Made by a program: the position numbers and the translations under genes. DNA of 64,000 nucleotides from Dillenia suffruticosa (taxonomy: Eukaryota > Streptophyta > Magnoliopsida > Dilleniales > Dilleniaceae). Numbering within the stretch: position 1 is the first letter of the stretch; the number at the start of each line of letters is the position of its first letter. Shown in pieces: positions 36,755-47,060 of the stretch. A model generated the notes under the pieces. It saw only the letters and a program-made list of their open reading frames with translations. It ran no database searches and was not told the origin of the DNA. The stretch covers positions 10,803,001-10,867,000 of the forward strand of contig JAVTVX010000027.1 in the NCBI GenBank assembly GCA_033439265.1, written 5' to 3'.

Positions 36755-36822
36755 CTGTGGTGCAGTGGTAACATGTCTTTGAGGTCGAGGTCCAAGTCCA
36801 AGGTTCGAATCCCTTCAACTAC
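36755..36822 (+). other. tRNA-like module with intact A and B boxes
   Basis: 'gtggtgcagtggtaac' (A box) and 'ggttcgaatcc' (B box, a perfect match to GGTTCGANTCC, 36802-36812) lie at tRNA spacing, followed by T runs near 36830-36840 that could end Pol III transcription. The layout resembles the head of plant tRNA-derived SINEs. It is not a complete tRNA gene. Confidence 0.6.
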
Positions 36823-36844
36823 AAATTTATTTAAATTTTTTGTG

Positions 36845-37066
36845 ACACGCCCCAGCGGGCGCCCGCGCTTGCCCGCCTGCCTGGCAGGCGCCCCAGCAGG
36901 CAGCGCCTGCCTGGGCGCCTCAGCAGGCACCCCAGCAGGCAGCGCCTGCCTGGGCGCCTCAGCAGGCACCCCAGCAGGCGCGCGGGCGCCTGCCTGGGCG
37001 CCCAGGCAGGCACGCCCCAGCACGCGCAGGGCGCGGGCGCCCAGGCAGGCAGGCGCCCGTGCGTGC
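36845..37066. repeat. GC-rich minisatellite island in the nested CACTA element
   Basis: A sharp island of about 80% G+C in otherwise A/T DNA. A 39-bp unit ('gcctgcctgggcgcctcagc' plus 'aggcaccccagcaggca') occurs twice and then degenerates. The Ala/Pro/Arg-rich open frames on both strands are by-products. Related 'ggcgcccaggcaggc' wording occurs at 56945-57015 and 60015-60130, the same relative place in the related elements. Confidence 0.8.
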
Positions 37067-38081
37067 AAGGGATTAATATTTAATTAAAAAATTTATATTA
37101 TTAAATAAAATAAAACAAATAAAATAAAATTACCTATACAATAATAAAAAATATTAAATCAAAAAAAAGAAAAAACATAATAAATTAATTAAAATATATA
37201 TATAATTTAAATAAAATAAAATATATGGTTTTTTTTAAAATGTAAATTAAAATATTATAAAATAATAATATGATTTGTTAATATAAAATAAAAAAATAAA
37301 ATAAAAATAAAATAAAATTATAATTAAAAGAAGAAAAAATTCAGCGACGGATTTCCAAATCCGTCGCTGAATTTATTAAAATAAAATAAAAATAAAACAA
37401 AATTCTAATTATTGAGCGACGGATTTGGAATCCGTCGCTGAATCAGCCACGGATTTGGAAATCCGTCGCTAAATTAAATTCAGTTGTTAAATTAATTTTT
37501 TAATTTAAATATTATATTAATATTATATTTTATTTAATTATATATAAAAAACCTATTTAGCGACGGATTTCGAATCCGTCGCTGAATCAGCCACGGATTT
37601 AGAAATCCGTCGCTAAACCATGGTTTTTAAATTAATTTTTTAATTTAAATATTATATTAATATTTTATTTTATTTTATTATATATAAAAAACTTATTTAG
37701 CGACGAAATTTGCAATGAAAAATTTTTTTGTCGCCAATTAGCGACGAATTTAGTCACGAAAATTTTTTCGTCACTAATTAGCGACGAATTTTGCTACGAA
37801 TGATGTGTCCGTCGCTAATTTAGCCACGACTTCCTTTTCGTTGCAAATTTTGTGACAAATTAGCGACGAAAAAGTTTTTGTCGCTAAATTCGTCGCAAAA
37901 TAGCGACGAATTTTTTCCGTCGCGAAAATCCGTGGCTAAAACCGTGTTTTTTTGTAGTGACAATCTTTGTTCAACTTGATCAGCATTAGCATGAACCTAA
38001 AGAAAAGTGACCAAACTATTATCATTAAGCAATGATTATAAAAACAAAATATGATGGGAACTTGGTAGATAGGTAACTTAC

Positions 38082-38169
38082 ATATATTTTGAACCATGTT
38101 GCAAATTCCTCATCGCACAGACGATCAAACTCCTTGGTAGGTAGTTCCGAAAATGAGTTTTGAAAATTT
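38082..38169 (-). CDS. TNP2, small exon of the DUF4218-DUF4216 linker
   Basis: An exon of 88 nt between an acceptor ('ttttatgatag', AG at 38170-38171) and a GTAAGT donor (38076-38081). It reads 'NSFSELPTKEFDRLCDEEF', then 'ATWFK'. The HxxEFxxWFKxxV pattern is the usual link between DUF4218 and DUF4216 in these transposases. Confidence 0.7.
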
Positions 38170-38389
38170 CTATCATAAAATATCATTTATATATTATATA
38201 AATTTTTGACCCAAATAAAATATGTAAGGACTGCTTCATTTCTTGACCAGTTAAAACTATATATTTACTCGAAATATGGTCCCACTTCTGGATAGTTTAA
38301 TAAAATATATGTATGGGCTGCTCGCAATTCTTAACCAGTTGAATATCTTCTCTTACATGCTCCATTAGTTCGATCAAGATAATTGAAAA

Positions 38390-38580
38390 TAGAAAATGAT
38401 GAAAAATTGGGATCGATAGGGCCCTCGTCATTTCTTCCTGCTCTTCGCCTCTTGCACTACACATGAGGCTCAAAATAATACGATACAAACGTTGTCACTT
38501 CCTCCACAATATATGCATTAACAATAGAGGCTTCAACCCATGCCTTATTCTTCACTTTTTTCTTTAAATGATATAAAAAT
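38390..38580 (-). pseudogene. TNP2, end of DUF4218
   Basis: It follows an acceptor ('ttcttattag', AG at 38581-38582). It reads 'KKKVKNKAWVEASIVNAYIV' and then 'EEVTTFVSYYFEPHV', a diverged form of the family's KxxVRNRARPEGSIAEGYxxEExxTFCSxYF. A TAG follows 'EPHV', and then 'CKRRRAGRND' corresponds to the NRxxRN part. Confidence 0.7.
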
Positions 38581-38679
38581 CTAATAAGAAAAAAATTAAA
38601 AGATTATAAAAAGAAATCTATAAAGAAGTATTATTTTGAAACAAATAAGATAAATATTTCACCTCTCAAATGGATACAT

Positions 38680-40620
38680 CTATTGAAATTGGACGGGACC
38701 TGCAACTTTTGCCTCATAAGGCAAGTGAACTAAGAGATGTTCCATAGAATCAAAAAACGATGGAGGAAATATCCTTTCTAAGTTGCATAGAATAATTGGA
38801 ATATCTCTCTCTAGTTTCTCCATGTGTGATAAGTTTAACACTGTTGAGCAAATGTTATGGAAAAAAATACTTAACTCTGTAATGGCACCCCAGACAAAAT
38901 TTGGTAAAAGTTCTTTAAACGCAATTGGAATTAGTCTTTCCATAAATATGTGACAATTATGACTCTTCAAACCTGTCAACTTGCACTCCTTCAAATCAAC
39001 ACATCTCCCAAGGTTTGAAGCATATCCATCAGTAAACCGCACCATTTTCAACCACTCACAAACAATCCGTCTCTGATCCTTGTTCAATGTATAAACTGCC
39101 TTTGGCTTTGGTCCCTTACTACTTACATCCACATCTAGTGTAGACCGATTACAAACAACTCTGGTATCTTTTATTGCACTCAAGTTATCTTTTGTTTTTC
39201 CAGGAATATCCATAACTGTATTTATAACATTATCAAAAACATTCTTTTCAACATGCATGACATCGAGATTATGACGCAGAAGATGGATTTTTCAATATGG
39301 TAAATCCCAAAATATACTTCGTTTTGTCCATTTATGCGTACTTCCATATCCAACAGTGTGGTACCATGAGGGTCTTCAATAGTAGATGGAAAGTTATGCA
39401 CTTGTTCCCAAATTTGATCACTAGTCAATCTCAAGGGTGGAGGAGCTTTTCAACCCTATTTTTAATGAACTCAACTTTATTTCTTCTGAATGAATGATTT
39501 AGTGGCAAAAATTGTCTATGACAATCAAAATAGCTCGCCTTCTTACCATATTTTAATCTGAATGACTTTGATTTGTGCATACATATCGGACATCCTAAGA
39601 TCCCAGCTGTACTCCACCCAGATAACATACCATAAGCTGGAAAATCATTTATCGTCCAAAAAAGAGCAGCCTTCATTAGAAAGTTCTGATCAGAATGGAC
39701 ATCATATGTATAGATACCTTCATCACATAGTTGTTTTAACTCTGTAATCAGTGGCTGCATATAAATATCTATTAATTTTTTTGGATTTTGTAGGCCAGAT
39801 ATGAGCAATGTCAGAAACATATATGACGTTTTCATATACATACCAGGCGGAAGATTGTATGGAGTTAAGATAATTGACCAACATGAATACGTTTTTCCCG
39901 ATTTGCCAAATAGAGCAAAACTATCAGCACAAAGACTGAATTTAATGTTCGAGACTCTTTTGCAAACTCAGGATATATTCTATCAAAATGTTTTCATGCC
40001 TCTGCATCTGAAGGATGACACATTAGACCCTCTTCTGTTTGATGGTTTGCATGCGACATCATGTGTTCAGTAGTGGCCTTAGATGCATAAAGCCTTTGCA
40101 ATCGAGGGATTAAGGGCAAATAAAACATTTGCTTATATGGTTTCTGCTTGTTCCGACCCGGCCTCCTACTACTCTTGTACCTAGAATGGTTACAAAATTT
40201 ACAAAATTCTGTATTTTTATTGTCCCTCCAATATAACATACAACTCTGACTACATACATCAATCCTTATCATAGGAAGACCCAAGTCTTTTACTAACTTT
40301 TTCATATCGTAAAGATCACTTGGGATGATGTGATCACGAGGCAATACTTCTCAAATTACTTGAACAAATTCATTAAAGCATTCCTCAGACACATTATATT
40401 TTGCCTTGATATTTAACAATCTTGATGTCACTGATAACTTAGTATGAGTGTCACAACCTCCCCACAAAGGTTGATCTGCAGCTTTCAATACTTCCCTAAA
40501 CTGATCACACAAAAAGGTCTCATTACTTGCATTCTCATCGACACCTATTACTTTTACCTCTTGCAATAGTTCTGCATCACTAATATATACTTGTTCAAAT
40601 ATGTACTTGCATGGTTCCAT
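38680..40620 (-). pseudogene. TNP2, catalytic core through first part of DUF4218
   Basis: Segments in order are 'CDTHTKLSVTSRLLNIKAKYN' (40.4 kb); 'LYDMKKLVKDLGL', 'IDVCSQSCMLYW' and 'CKFCNHSRYK' (40.3-40.1 kb); 'PYNLPPGM'; 'DEGIYTYDVHSDQNFLMKAAL' and 'FPAYGMLSGWSTAG' (39.8-39.6 kb); 'FWDLPY' then stop then 'LRHNLDVMHVEKNVFDN' (39.3-39.2 kb); and 'LKSHNCHIFMERLIPIAF' with 'FDSMEHLLVHLPYEA' (38.9-38.7 kb). The MHVEKN and HDCHVLM-like motifs are hallmarks of the tnp2 family. The ACT/ALLTxxD-type acidic motif appears as 'AALFWTINDFPAYG'. TGG to TGA or TAG changes interrupt it at 39994, 39292 and 38680. Confidence 0.85.
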
Positions 40621-41003
40621 TGTAAAACAACATTATCAGTTGCATCAATTATCATTCTCTGATATGGGTTTAAATGGTCGTAATCATATTCTCTTCTATT
40701 GAAAAATTGTCTACTTTTTTCATATTCTTCCTCAAATATAAACGGTTCACCATAACAAGTCCAATTATAATAATTCGGAGTAAAACCAAATCTACAAACA
40801 TGTTCTCTAACTTTATCACACACATAAAATTTACCATTACTGCACTTCCTACAAGGACACCTTAACTTATTTCTATCCATGAACTCAACTTTACTATTAG
40901 CGAAATCCAAAAATTGTTCCAACCCAATACGAAACTCATCAGTCAATCCTTGACGGTCAAGTAAATTCTTATTATACATCCACGCTCTATCATTTTGCAT
41001 CAT
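40554..41003 (-). pseudogene. TNP2, Transposase-associated domain
   Basis: It reads 'MMQNDRAWMYNKNLL' then 'GLEQFLDFA' and 'IRCPCRKCSNGKF'-like sequence (here KLRCPCRKCSNGKF), followed by 'VREHVCRFGFTPNYYNWTCYGE'. The RxWMY opening, the CPCxKC knuckle and the HLxxxGFxxxYxxWxxHGE pattern define this N-terminal domain of plant CACTA transposases. After 'IIDATDNVVLQ' the frame shifts to the next segment (40620-40351). Confidence 0.85.
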
Positions 41004-41780
41004 CTCTCTACGAATTAAAAAAAACAAAAGCTTTGAGAAGAGGCAACAGACTTATATGCACGAGATTTATTTGAATAAATAGGCAAGCTCTCAATTTATC
41101 CTTTTTATTTTTGCAAGAGAGAACTTTTTAAAGGAAAGATAATTATGAACAACCATATCTAAAAATAAATAGAGATTTTATTTTTAAATCCTAACTTGGA
41201 AAGAACCATAGGGTAGAGAACTCCCAAAACATATAAAACATATGTGGGTCAATTCCATAAAAAATGTGCTAATAAGTTAAAATAATCAGGTAAGGATTAA
41301 GCCAAATATTTTCCATCTTATTCACAAAGTAGTCGCAAGACAAATAGTTAACCTACTTTTTCAACAACAACATAGAGATTGATTGATTAAAAATCAACTC
41401 CCAGACAAACATAGAGATTATTTGATTAAAAATCAACACCCAGACAAATAGTTAACCTATTCAACATAGACTAAAATTAAACACGGATAAAGTGGTACAA
41501 GATTAGGTTTAGTAAATAGTATCATTACCAAGTCACTGGTCATGGAAAGGAGGATTAGAATAAACTAGAGATATTACCTTAAGATTTCTAAGAAATAAAT
41601 GTGAGTATCACACAGTTTTAAATGTATTTATGGGTTAAATTAGTTAACAATGTTTAAAAATATACGGTTTTAAAAATTCTAAAAATCTCTTAAAAACAAA
41701 TCTTAGAGAGGCATATTGTCGAACATATTTTATGCGTTATTCATACACTTATTTGATCGGACTATTTGGATTGATTTATA
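41004..41780. other. Region upstream of the TNP2 start: probable leader intron
   Basis: A/T-rich DNA without a supportable frame. A short tandem duplication lies at 41385-41460 ('acatagagattgattgattaaaaatcaac' in two versions). Since leader-like purine/pyrimidine DNA follows at 41.79 kb, this is probably a 5' intron of the transposase gene. Confidence 0.4.
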
Positions 41781-41789
41781 TTTCCATCC

Positions 41790-42060
41790 AGAAGATGAGG
41801 AGGTGGAGAAGAGGAGAGAGGGAGAGAAGACAAACCTGATAGATGAGCGCGGAAGAGAGAAAAGCCTTCGTGGATTTATATAAAGATGAAGTTGAGATAG
41901 AGAGAGGATAAGATGAAGAGAGAAGGCAGTGTCAGAGCCGAACCTATATCGAGGAAGAAACCATCAGAAAAGATTTAAAAAAGAGAGAAAGAAGATGAGG
42001 TGGAGAAGAGAAGAGAGAGGGAGAGCAAACGAACCTGAGAGATGATCTGAGAAAACCTTC
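41790..42060 (-). promoter_or_regulatory. Probable 5' leader of the TNP2 gene, internally duplicated
   Basis: On the minus strand this is a strongly pyrimidine-rich stretch, typical of plant leaders. The block 'gaagatgagg(a)ggtggagaaga...gagggagag...aacctgagagatga' occurs at about 41791-41848 and again at 41992-42046, an offset of about 200 bp. Each copy contains a possible donor on the minus strand (CAG followed by GTT). Two alternative leader exons are possible. Confidence 0.4.
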
Positions 42061-42269
42061 GCCGCTAAGTTAATATGAGATGAGGAGGGAGCTGGTTGCT
42101 GCGATCGAGCAAATGGCAACAACCGATGACGATTAGGGATGAGGATAGTCAGGAATGAAGGATGCGATGCGACGGAGAGAAAATGCAAGGCGGCTACGGG
42201 AGTTGTGGCAATTAGGGTTGTCGTGTAAAAAAGAGAAACGAATCTAAGAATAAGAACAATTTAGTACAA

Positions 42270-42310
42270 GTTCGCAATAGGGACGGAAGAATGAATCCGT
42301 CGCTAAGTCC
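42270..42310. repeat. Isolated CACTA subterminal motif
   Basis: 'gggacggaagaatgaatccg' followed by 'tcgctaagtcc' resembles the TTTAGCGACGGATTT repeats but stands alone upstream of the transposase leader. It could be what remains of the original 5' subterminal array of the autonomous element. Confidence 0.45.
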
Positions 42311-43480
42311 GATTATTAAGTCCAATTATGAAAATAGTGAATTCTTCGCTTGCTACTCACACACTCTTAATCTTCTTACTATTATCATCAATTATATTCA
42401 AAATTTCATTTTACTAATTTTCTAATACTTGCTCTTCATTACTATTATCATTACTTATATTCTAAATTTCTTTTTATTAATTTCCTAATAGTATTAGTAT
42501 TAGTATAAGAATTAAATACATTATTTATTTTTTATCAAAATACAAATGAATGAGAAAAAAATTATTTAAATTTTACCTTCCCTTTATCCCTTTTATCACT
42601 TACAAACACTTAGCCAGAAACCTTTCACTTAGAAAGAAAAAGTAAAAGATCTTTTTGATATTTTCATCTACTACAATTTACTCCAATCTACTAATCCTAA
42701 ACCCGTATTATTTTTAAAACTCTTCAGTTCCTTACACAAATTTTCACACAATTTGTCAATAACCATGCATATCAATTCAAAATTCAAAATTTTGAATTGA
42801 ATCTTGCAATTTAATTCACAATTTAATTCAAAATTTTTAATTTAATCTTGCAATTCCAAATTAAAAGAAACAAAATTAAATGCATATCAAGTGTAGTGTA
42901 ACTATAAACAAACAAGAAATCTTATCAATTCGTTGGTTATTTAATTTTGATTCATAATTCCTTTTTTTAAATCCACCGAAAGATAGTATATTTAAACCAA
43001 ACCTTTTTTTAATTCCACCGAAAGATAGTATATTTAAACCAAACCAAAAAAAAAATTTTGGAGCCAATTTTTTTCATTTTCCGTGCCAAAATGAATTTAA
43101 ACCTTTCTGCCAATATTAATTTAATTACCTAGCAAAAATTAAAAATAAGAGTTACATCTCTCGACTAAATAAAAAATTTAAGATGGTCGCGTAAAGTAAT
43201 ATAAAACTAAGGATTTGTTTGGGTTAAGTAAGACGGTTAAGTAAGAGGGTTATAAGAGGGTTTGTAAGAGAACAATATAGTTCTGATATGATATAGTGTA
43301 CAACATCATAATTTTTATTCCTGAGTAATTTATTTTTGATTTTTGAGTAAATGTTAAAAGCACAAACAAAAAACAAAAGTTTTTGAATAAAATGAAAGTT
43401 TGGCGGTTTTAAAATAACATATTAAAACCTTTTAAAGGTTTCAAAAAATTTTGAGTAATCGTTAAAACCTCAAACAAAAA
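42311..43480. other. AT-rich stretch with short repeats, no gene seen
   Basis: It contains runs of 'attcaaaattttgaattgaa' type at 42775-42865 and a 55-bp tandem duplication at 42955-43055 ('ccaccgaaagatagtatat', then 'ttaaaccaaacc'). Nothing coding is supported. Confidence 0.6.
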
Positions 43481-43487
43481 TTTTGCT

Positions 43488-44490
43488 GGCGGGCGCCATG
43501 CCAGGACCCCGCACTCCCCTTGCATGTGCAGGCGCCTGGGCGTCTGGCCGCGCCTGGGCGTCTGGCCTGGCATGGCCGAGAGCCCGCGCTGCCCTTGCAT
43601 GCGCAGGCATGAGCGGGCGCACGGGTGCTCGGGTACCCGGGCTCGCATGGTCGGGAGCCCGCACTGCCCTTGCATGAGCGGCCATGAGCGGGCGCCCCGA
43701 CGCCCGGGCTCGCATGGCCGGGAGCCCGGGCTGCCCTTGCATGCATAGGCATGAGAGGGCGCACGGGCGGCTGGGCTCGCATGGCCGGGAGCCCGCGCTG
43801 CCCTTGCATGTGTGGGCATGAGTGGGCGCCCGGGCTCGCATGGTCGGGAGCCCGCGCTGCCCTTGCATGCGTGCCCTTGCATGCGTAGGCATGAGTGGGC
43901 GCACGGGCGCCTGGGCTCGCATGGCCGGGAGCCCGCGCTGCCCTTGCATGAGTGGGCGCCCGGGCGCCCGGGCTCGCATGGTCGGGAGCCCGCGCTGCCC
44001 TTGCATGCGTGCCCTTGCATGCGCAGGCATGAGTGGGCGCCCGGGCGCCCGGGCTCGCATAGCCGGGAGCCCGCATTGCCCTGGCATGCGCGGGCATGCG
44101 CGGGCGCTCGGGCTGGCTTGGTCGGGAGCCTGCGCTGCCCTTGCATGCGCGAGCATGCGCGGGCGCTCGGGCTGGCTTGGCCTGGAGCCTGCGCTGCCCT
44201 TGCATGCGCGGGCATGCGCGGGCATGCACGGGTGCCCGGGCTGGCATGGCCGGGAGCCCGCGCTGGCCTTGCTGCCCTTTCAGCCCTTACATGCCTAGCG
44301 TCATTGGCTTGGCTTGGCCGGGCGCCGGCACTGGCTTCGCCGGGCGCCTGCGCAGCCCTTTTCACTCATGCCCTTCCCAGGAGCTGCATGCTGCATGCTC
44401 GCATGCCACGCTGTGTGTGTTGCATGCGCATGCCACGCTGTGTGGCATGCGCGGGTGCCAGCCGTGCATGGGCAGCCCGATTGCATAGGA
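43488..44490. repeat. 1-kb GC-rich minisatellite
   Basis: A unit built around 'gggagcccgcgctgcccttg' plus 'catg' recurs about twelve times (for example near 43577, 43651, 43720, 43788, 43846, 43927, 43986, 44067). Spacing varies from 58 to 81 bp because an optional 'catgcgtgcccttgcatgcg' and a 'gggcgcccgggcgcc' piece come and go. G+C is extremely high against A/T-rich flanks, and CpG and palindromic GGCGCC are frequent. It keeps several long frames open on both strands (up to 318 codons, Ala/Arg/Pro/His-rich), which is what a short-unit GC repeat without stops would give, so I do not call genes here. Confidence 0.85.
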
Positions 44491-44603
44491 ACCAATTTTT
44501 TAATAATATAAACGTAAAAAAAAAATTAAAAATGAAATAAATAAGATAAATAAGATAAATATTTTACATTTAATATTTACATTTTTGGAATCCAATTATT
44601 ATA

Positions 44604-45379
44604 TTATGGTACATGAAAGAAAAAAAATGATACACGAAACTTCTTAAAAAAAGGAAAAAATATAGAATTATGGAAATTGAACTTTCGGTCAAAATTTTTT
44701 TGGTCTCGGTTCAGTGGTTGGTTGTGAAGACGATGCAGTTCCATGAGTCGGAGAAGCAGTCCAGCAGTCCCAGTCCCAGCAGAGGATGGTATTCCTCTTA
44801 TCACTTCATCGATATGAAAAGGGTTAGGATCATGTGTCGGATGTGTCGGTCTGGGAGGAGAAGCAAATGAAGACCTTGGAGGACAAGGACGAATGACGAA
44901 TGGGTAGGCCAGGTAGGCAGAACTCCCTGGTTGCGCGGTTGCGGAGGAAGATGGTCCTGATTGCATTGTTCCGAGCTACAAATAATCTCGTATAACCCTA
45001 ATAAAATTACTATTCACCCCTAGATCCGCCTCCATATTCATCATGCGACCTACCATTTTCATATGATCTTCCTGGTTTTTTTCCTTAAAATGATGATCAT
45101 GCCACCTAAATTCATCAAAATTATGCCTTAATTCACTCACTTGTGTTTGCATTTGTCCAATTTCTTTTCGTGATTCTCCAACTTCACTCCGAACCTCACC
45201 AACTTCACTATAAACCTGTCCTACTTCGTTGCGAACACTAGCCAACTGCAATTTCATATTATTCATATATTCGAACAATTCTTCCCACCTTCTTTTTTCA
45301 ATTTCATTTACATTATCATCGTCACGAAAATCATTTACATCATGAAAATCATGAACTTCTTCAGCTCCTTCCGCCCGTG

Positions 45380-45410
<31 letters not shown>

Positions 45411-46272
45411 AATACCTCTTTTTTTTTATATTTATTCAAATACCGTCTTTACATACCCAACAAGCTCGTCTTAAAGTTCTATAATTTATACTATTTTTAA
45501 TTATATTTAATTGTAAATGATTTTCTTTCTCTAGATTTATTCCGTAACTTTTCAAAATACCACTCACCATACTACAATACGATAGATTATTATTAGAATC
45601 TTTTGAAGATATCATAAAATAAGGAAGTAAAAAATGTAAACCTGGATTTTTTCTTTCAATTATATGGGCCATTAACCAAAAATCATTTCTAGTAATAGAT
45701 GTATAATTTCCGGCCCGTAGTTTAATAACATGTATAATGAGAAAATGAAGAATTGTTTCTTGAAAATTTAAATCAGTAGCACTTGTACTAAAAATTTCTA
45801 AATTATCATTATTAAAAACTATTTTAGTATCCATTAATATTTCGGTATTTAAATACACAGCACAGTCTTCGTACTCCGTCCAACAAAGATCGGCCTCTCT
45901 ACATATCATCTTAGGAGTCACTTTAATTATTTCACCATCAAAATAACTTTTACAACTACATGAAGTAATATTCCCATCGATAACTACACAATCATTATCC
46001 ATTGTTTTTATGTTATTAAAAAAAATTCTAACAACGTTCTCATAAATATTTGTATATGGATTAAGAATCCAAGACGGACAAATCTCTTTTAAATAACTTC
46101 CGCACTCAAAATTTATACTATCCAAAAAATTCCAATCAATTAATCTACCCAAAGTAATATTTCTACGAGAAAATACCTTTTCAAATAGAATTTTTTTTTT
46201 CATAGATGGAAAGTGTTTGTTTTCTTCCGAAACCATCGTAATTCTTTTCGCTTTTCTAGACGAGGAGGCCAT
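44604..46272 (-). CDS. Gene with 'putative plant transposon protein' domain plus coiled coil
   Basis: The ATG at 46272 opens 278 codons starting 'MASSSRKAKRITMV'. The blocks 'FSRRNITLGRLIDWNFLDSI', 'CPSWILNPYTNIYENVVRIF', 'VIDGNITSCS' and 'MICREADLCWTEYED' fit the plant domain pattern R-x-I...GR-x-V-D...L, then Y-x-x-LVREFYxNL, V-x-VxGxxI. The later 'FLIIHVIKLRAGNYTSITR', 'DFWLMAHIIERKNPGL' and 'YFMISSK' match its second half. Near the end a GTATGT (45451-45456) could be a splice donor. Downstream, another frame reads EPEPEPEPEP, then 'NEIEKRRWEELFEYMNNMK' and heptads of VRNEVGQVYSEVGEVRSEVG type (45278-44976), so the protein probably continues into a coiled coil through a very short intron (50 nt) or a frameshift. 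Function is unknown. It lies inside the large CACTA element on the same strand as its transposase. Confidence 0.55.
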
Positions 46273-47060
46273 TGATTGTTGAGTTGGTGAGTTTGGAGAG
46301 CACTGAAGAGGGGTTTGAAGAAAAGGGTAGGAAAGAGCCGTGAGTGAGTGAAGTGGCGAGGACTGAAGTTTGTTTGTTGGTGACTGAGTGTGCCGAGATG
46401 AATGGGATGAGTAAGGGAGTTAAGTAAATAGCACTACTGTTAGCTCGTGTTAGTGTGTTAGTTCGGTTAGCTGGATAGAGTGCAGATAGCTGGATAGAGT
46501 AGAGTGCTGGGTAGTGGTGTAAGAGTGCAAAATATCAGTAGCTAGAGTGCAGTAGTGTAGCTCTGCAGAAATAGAAATAACTTGGAGTGCAGTGAAGTGT
46601 AGCTGGAGAGAGTGCAGAGGCAATGCGAGTTGTGGAAATTTGAAGTTGATTGTTTCGTGGTAGCAGCAGCAGCGTTAACATTTTGAAAGACGCGGACTGA
46701 GTGCAGTGCAATGTGCGAGGTGGAGGACTCCTGTCGTGGCAGCAGCGGCATTCAAAATAGGAGTCCTGTCATCGCAGCATTCAAAATTTTAAATTTGAAA
46801 GCCTGTTTGCATGTGATGTGCGTGGCACAGACTGAGTGGAGTACAGTGCTGCGATGCGAGGAGGAGCATTGTGGCAGCAGCAGCGTTCAAATTTTGCAAT
46901 CTAACTGTTTGCATGTGAATGTGCGTGGCGTGGCACGGACTGGTGGAGTGCAATGTTGCGAGGTGGAGTCCTGTCGTGGCTGCGCTTTCAGCAACTCACA
47001 TGTGAATGTAATTGTGATGACCATGTCAATTTCAAACTTGTCAGTTTGAAGTTTGAAGTT
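46273..47060. repeat. Upstream region with degenerate 110- to 130-bp repeats
   Basis: The phrase 'actgagtgcagtgcaatgtg' plus 'cgaggtggag', followed by 'gtggcagcagcggcattcaaa', recurs near 46697, 46830 and 46938, with a further partial copy at 46655. It lies upstream of the ATG at 46272 and could be its promoter and leader. The plus-strand open frame at 46711-47049 is a by-product. Confidence 0.5.

Larger units (their letters stand above)
35495..37959. mobile_element. Nested non-autonomous CACTA element, target duplication ACA
   Basis: The ends are CACTACAAAAAAACAGAC and ACCGTGTTTTTTTGTAGTG, flanked by a perfect ACA direct repeat (35492-35494 and 37960-37962). Subterminal arrays of TTTAGCGACGAA/TTCGTCGCTAAA lie at 35515-35945 and 37330-37950. 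The core contains two divergent tRNA-like modules (36101-36176 minus, 36755-36822 plus) and a GC-rich 39-bp repeat (36845-37066). It has no coding capacity. It entered a tnp2 exon: removing it and one ACA rejoins 'DQVEQRL' and 'LYHLSWGP' in frame. Confidence 0.95.
34782..41003 (-). pseudogene. TNP2-type CACTA transposase, multiply disrupted
   Basis: The parts on the minus strand occur in the canonical order: Transposase-associated domain (41003-40554), tnp2 core (40620-38680, including 'LRHNLDVMHVEKN'), DUF4218 (38.9 to 38.1 kb, with 'DSMEHLLVHL') and DUF4216 (35.5 to 34.8 kb). In active elements this protein cuts and joins the CACTA ends. The likely start is the ATG at 41003, after an acceptor-like 'attcgtag'. 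The gene is dead. Three conserved tryptophan codons are stops (39994-39996, 39292-39294, 38680-38682), TAA occurs at 35406-35408, frames shift near 40.6 and 39.9 kb, and a 2.5-kb CACTA element sits in the exon before DUF4216. Introns are visible, for example the donor at 38076-38081. Confidence 0.85.

Noticed and set aside
36755-36822. Functional tRNA gene
   Set aside because: The A and B boxes are good, but the ends do not pair into an acceptor stem, no clear anticodon arm is formed, and the module recurs inside transposons.
43409-44540. Open frames of 318, 261, 251 and 242 codons on both strands
   Set aside because: They are translations of a GC-rich tandem repeat. All frames are open, the products are low-complexity Ala/Arg/Pro/His, and no start context or splice pattern is shared.
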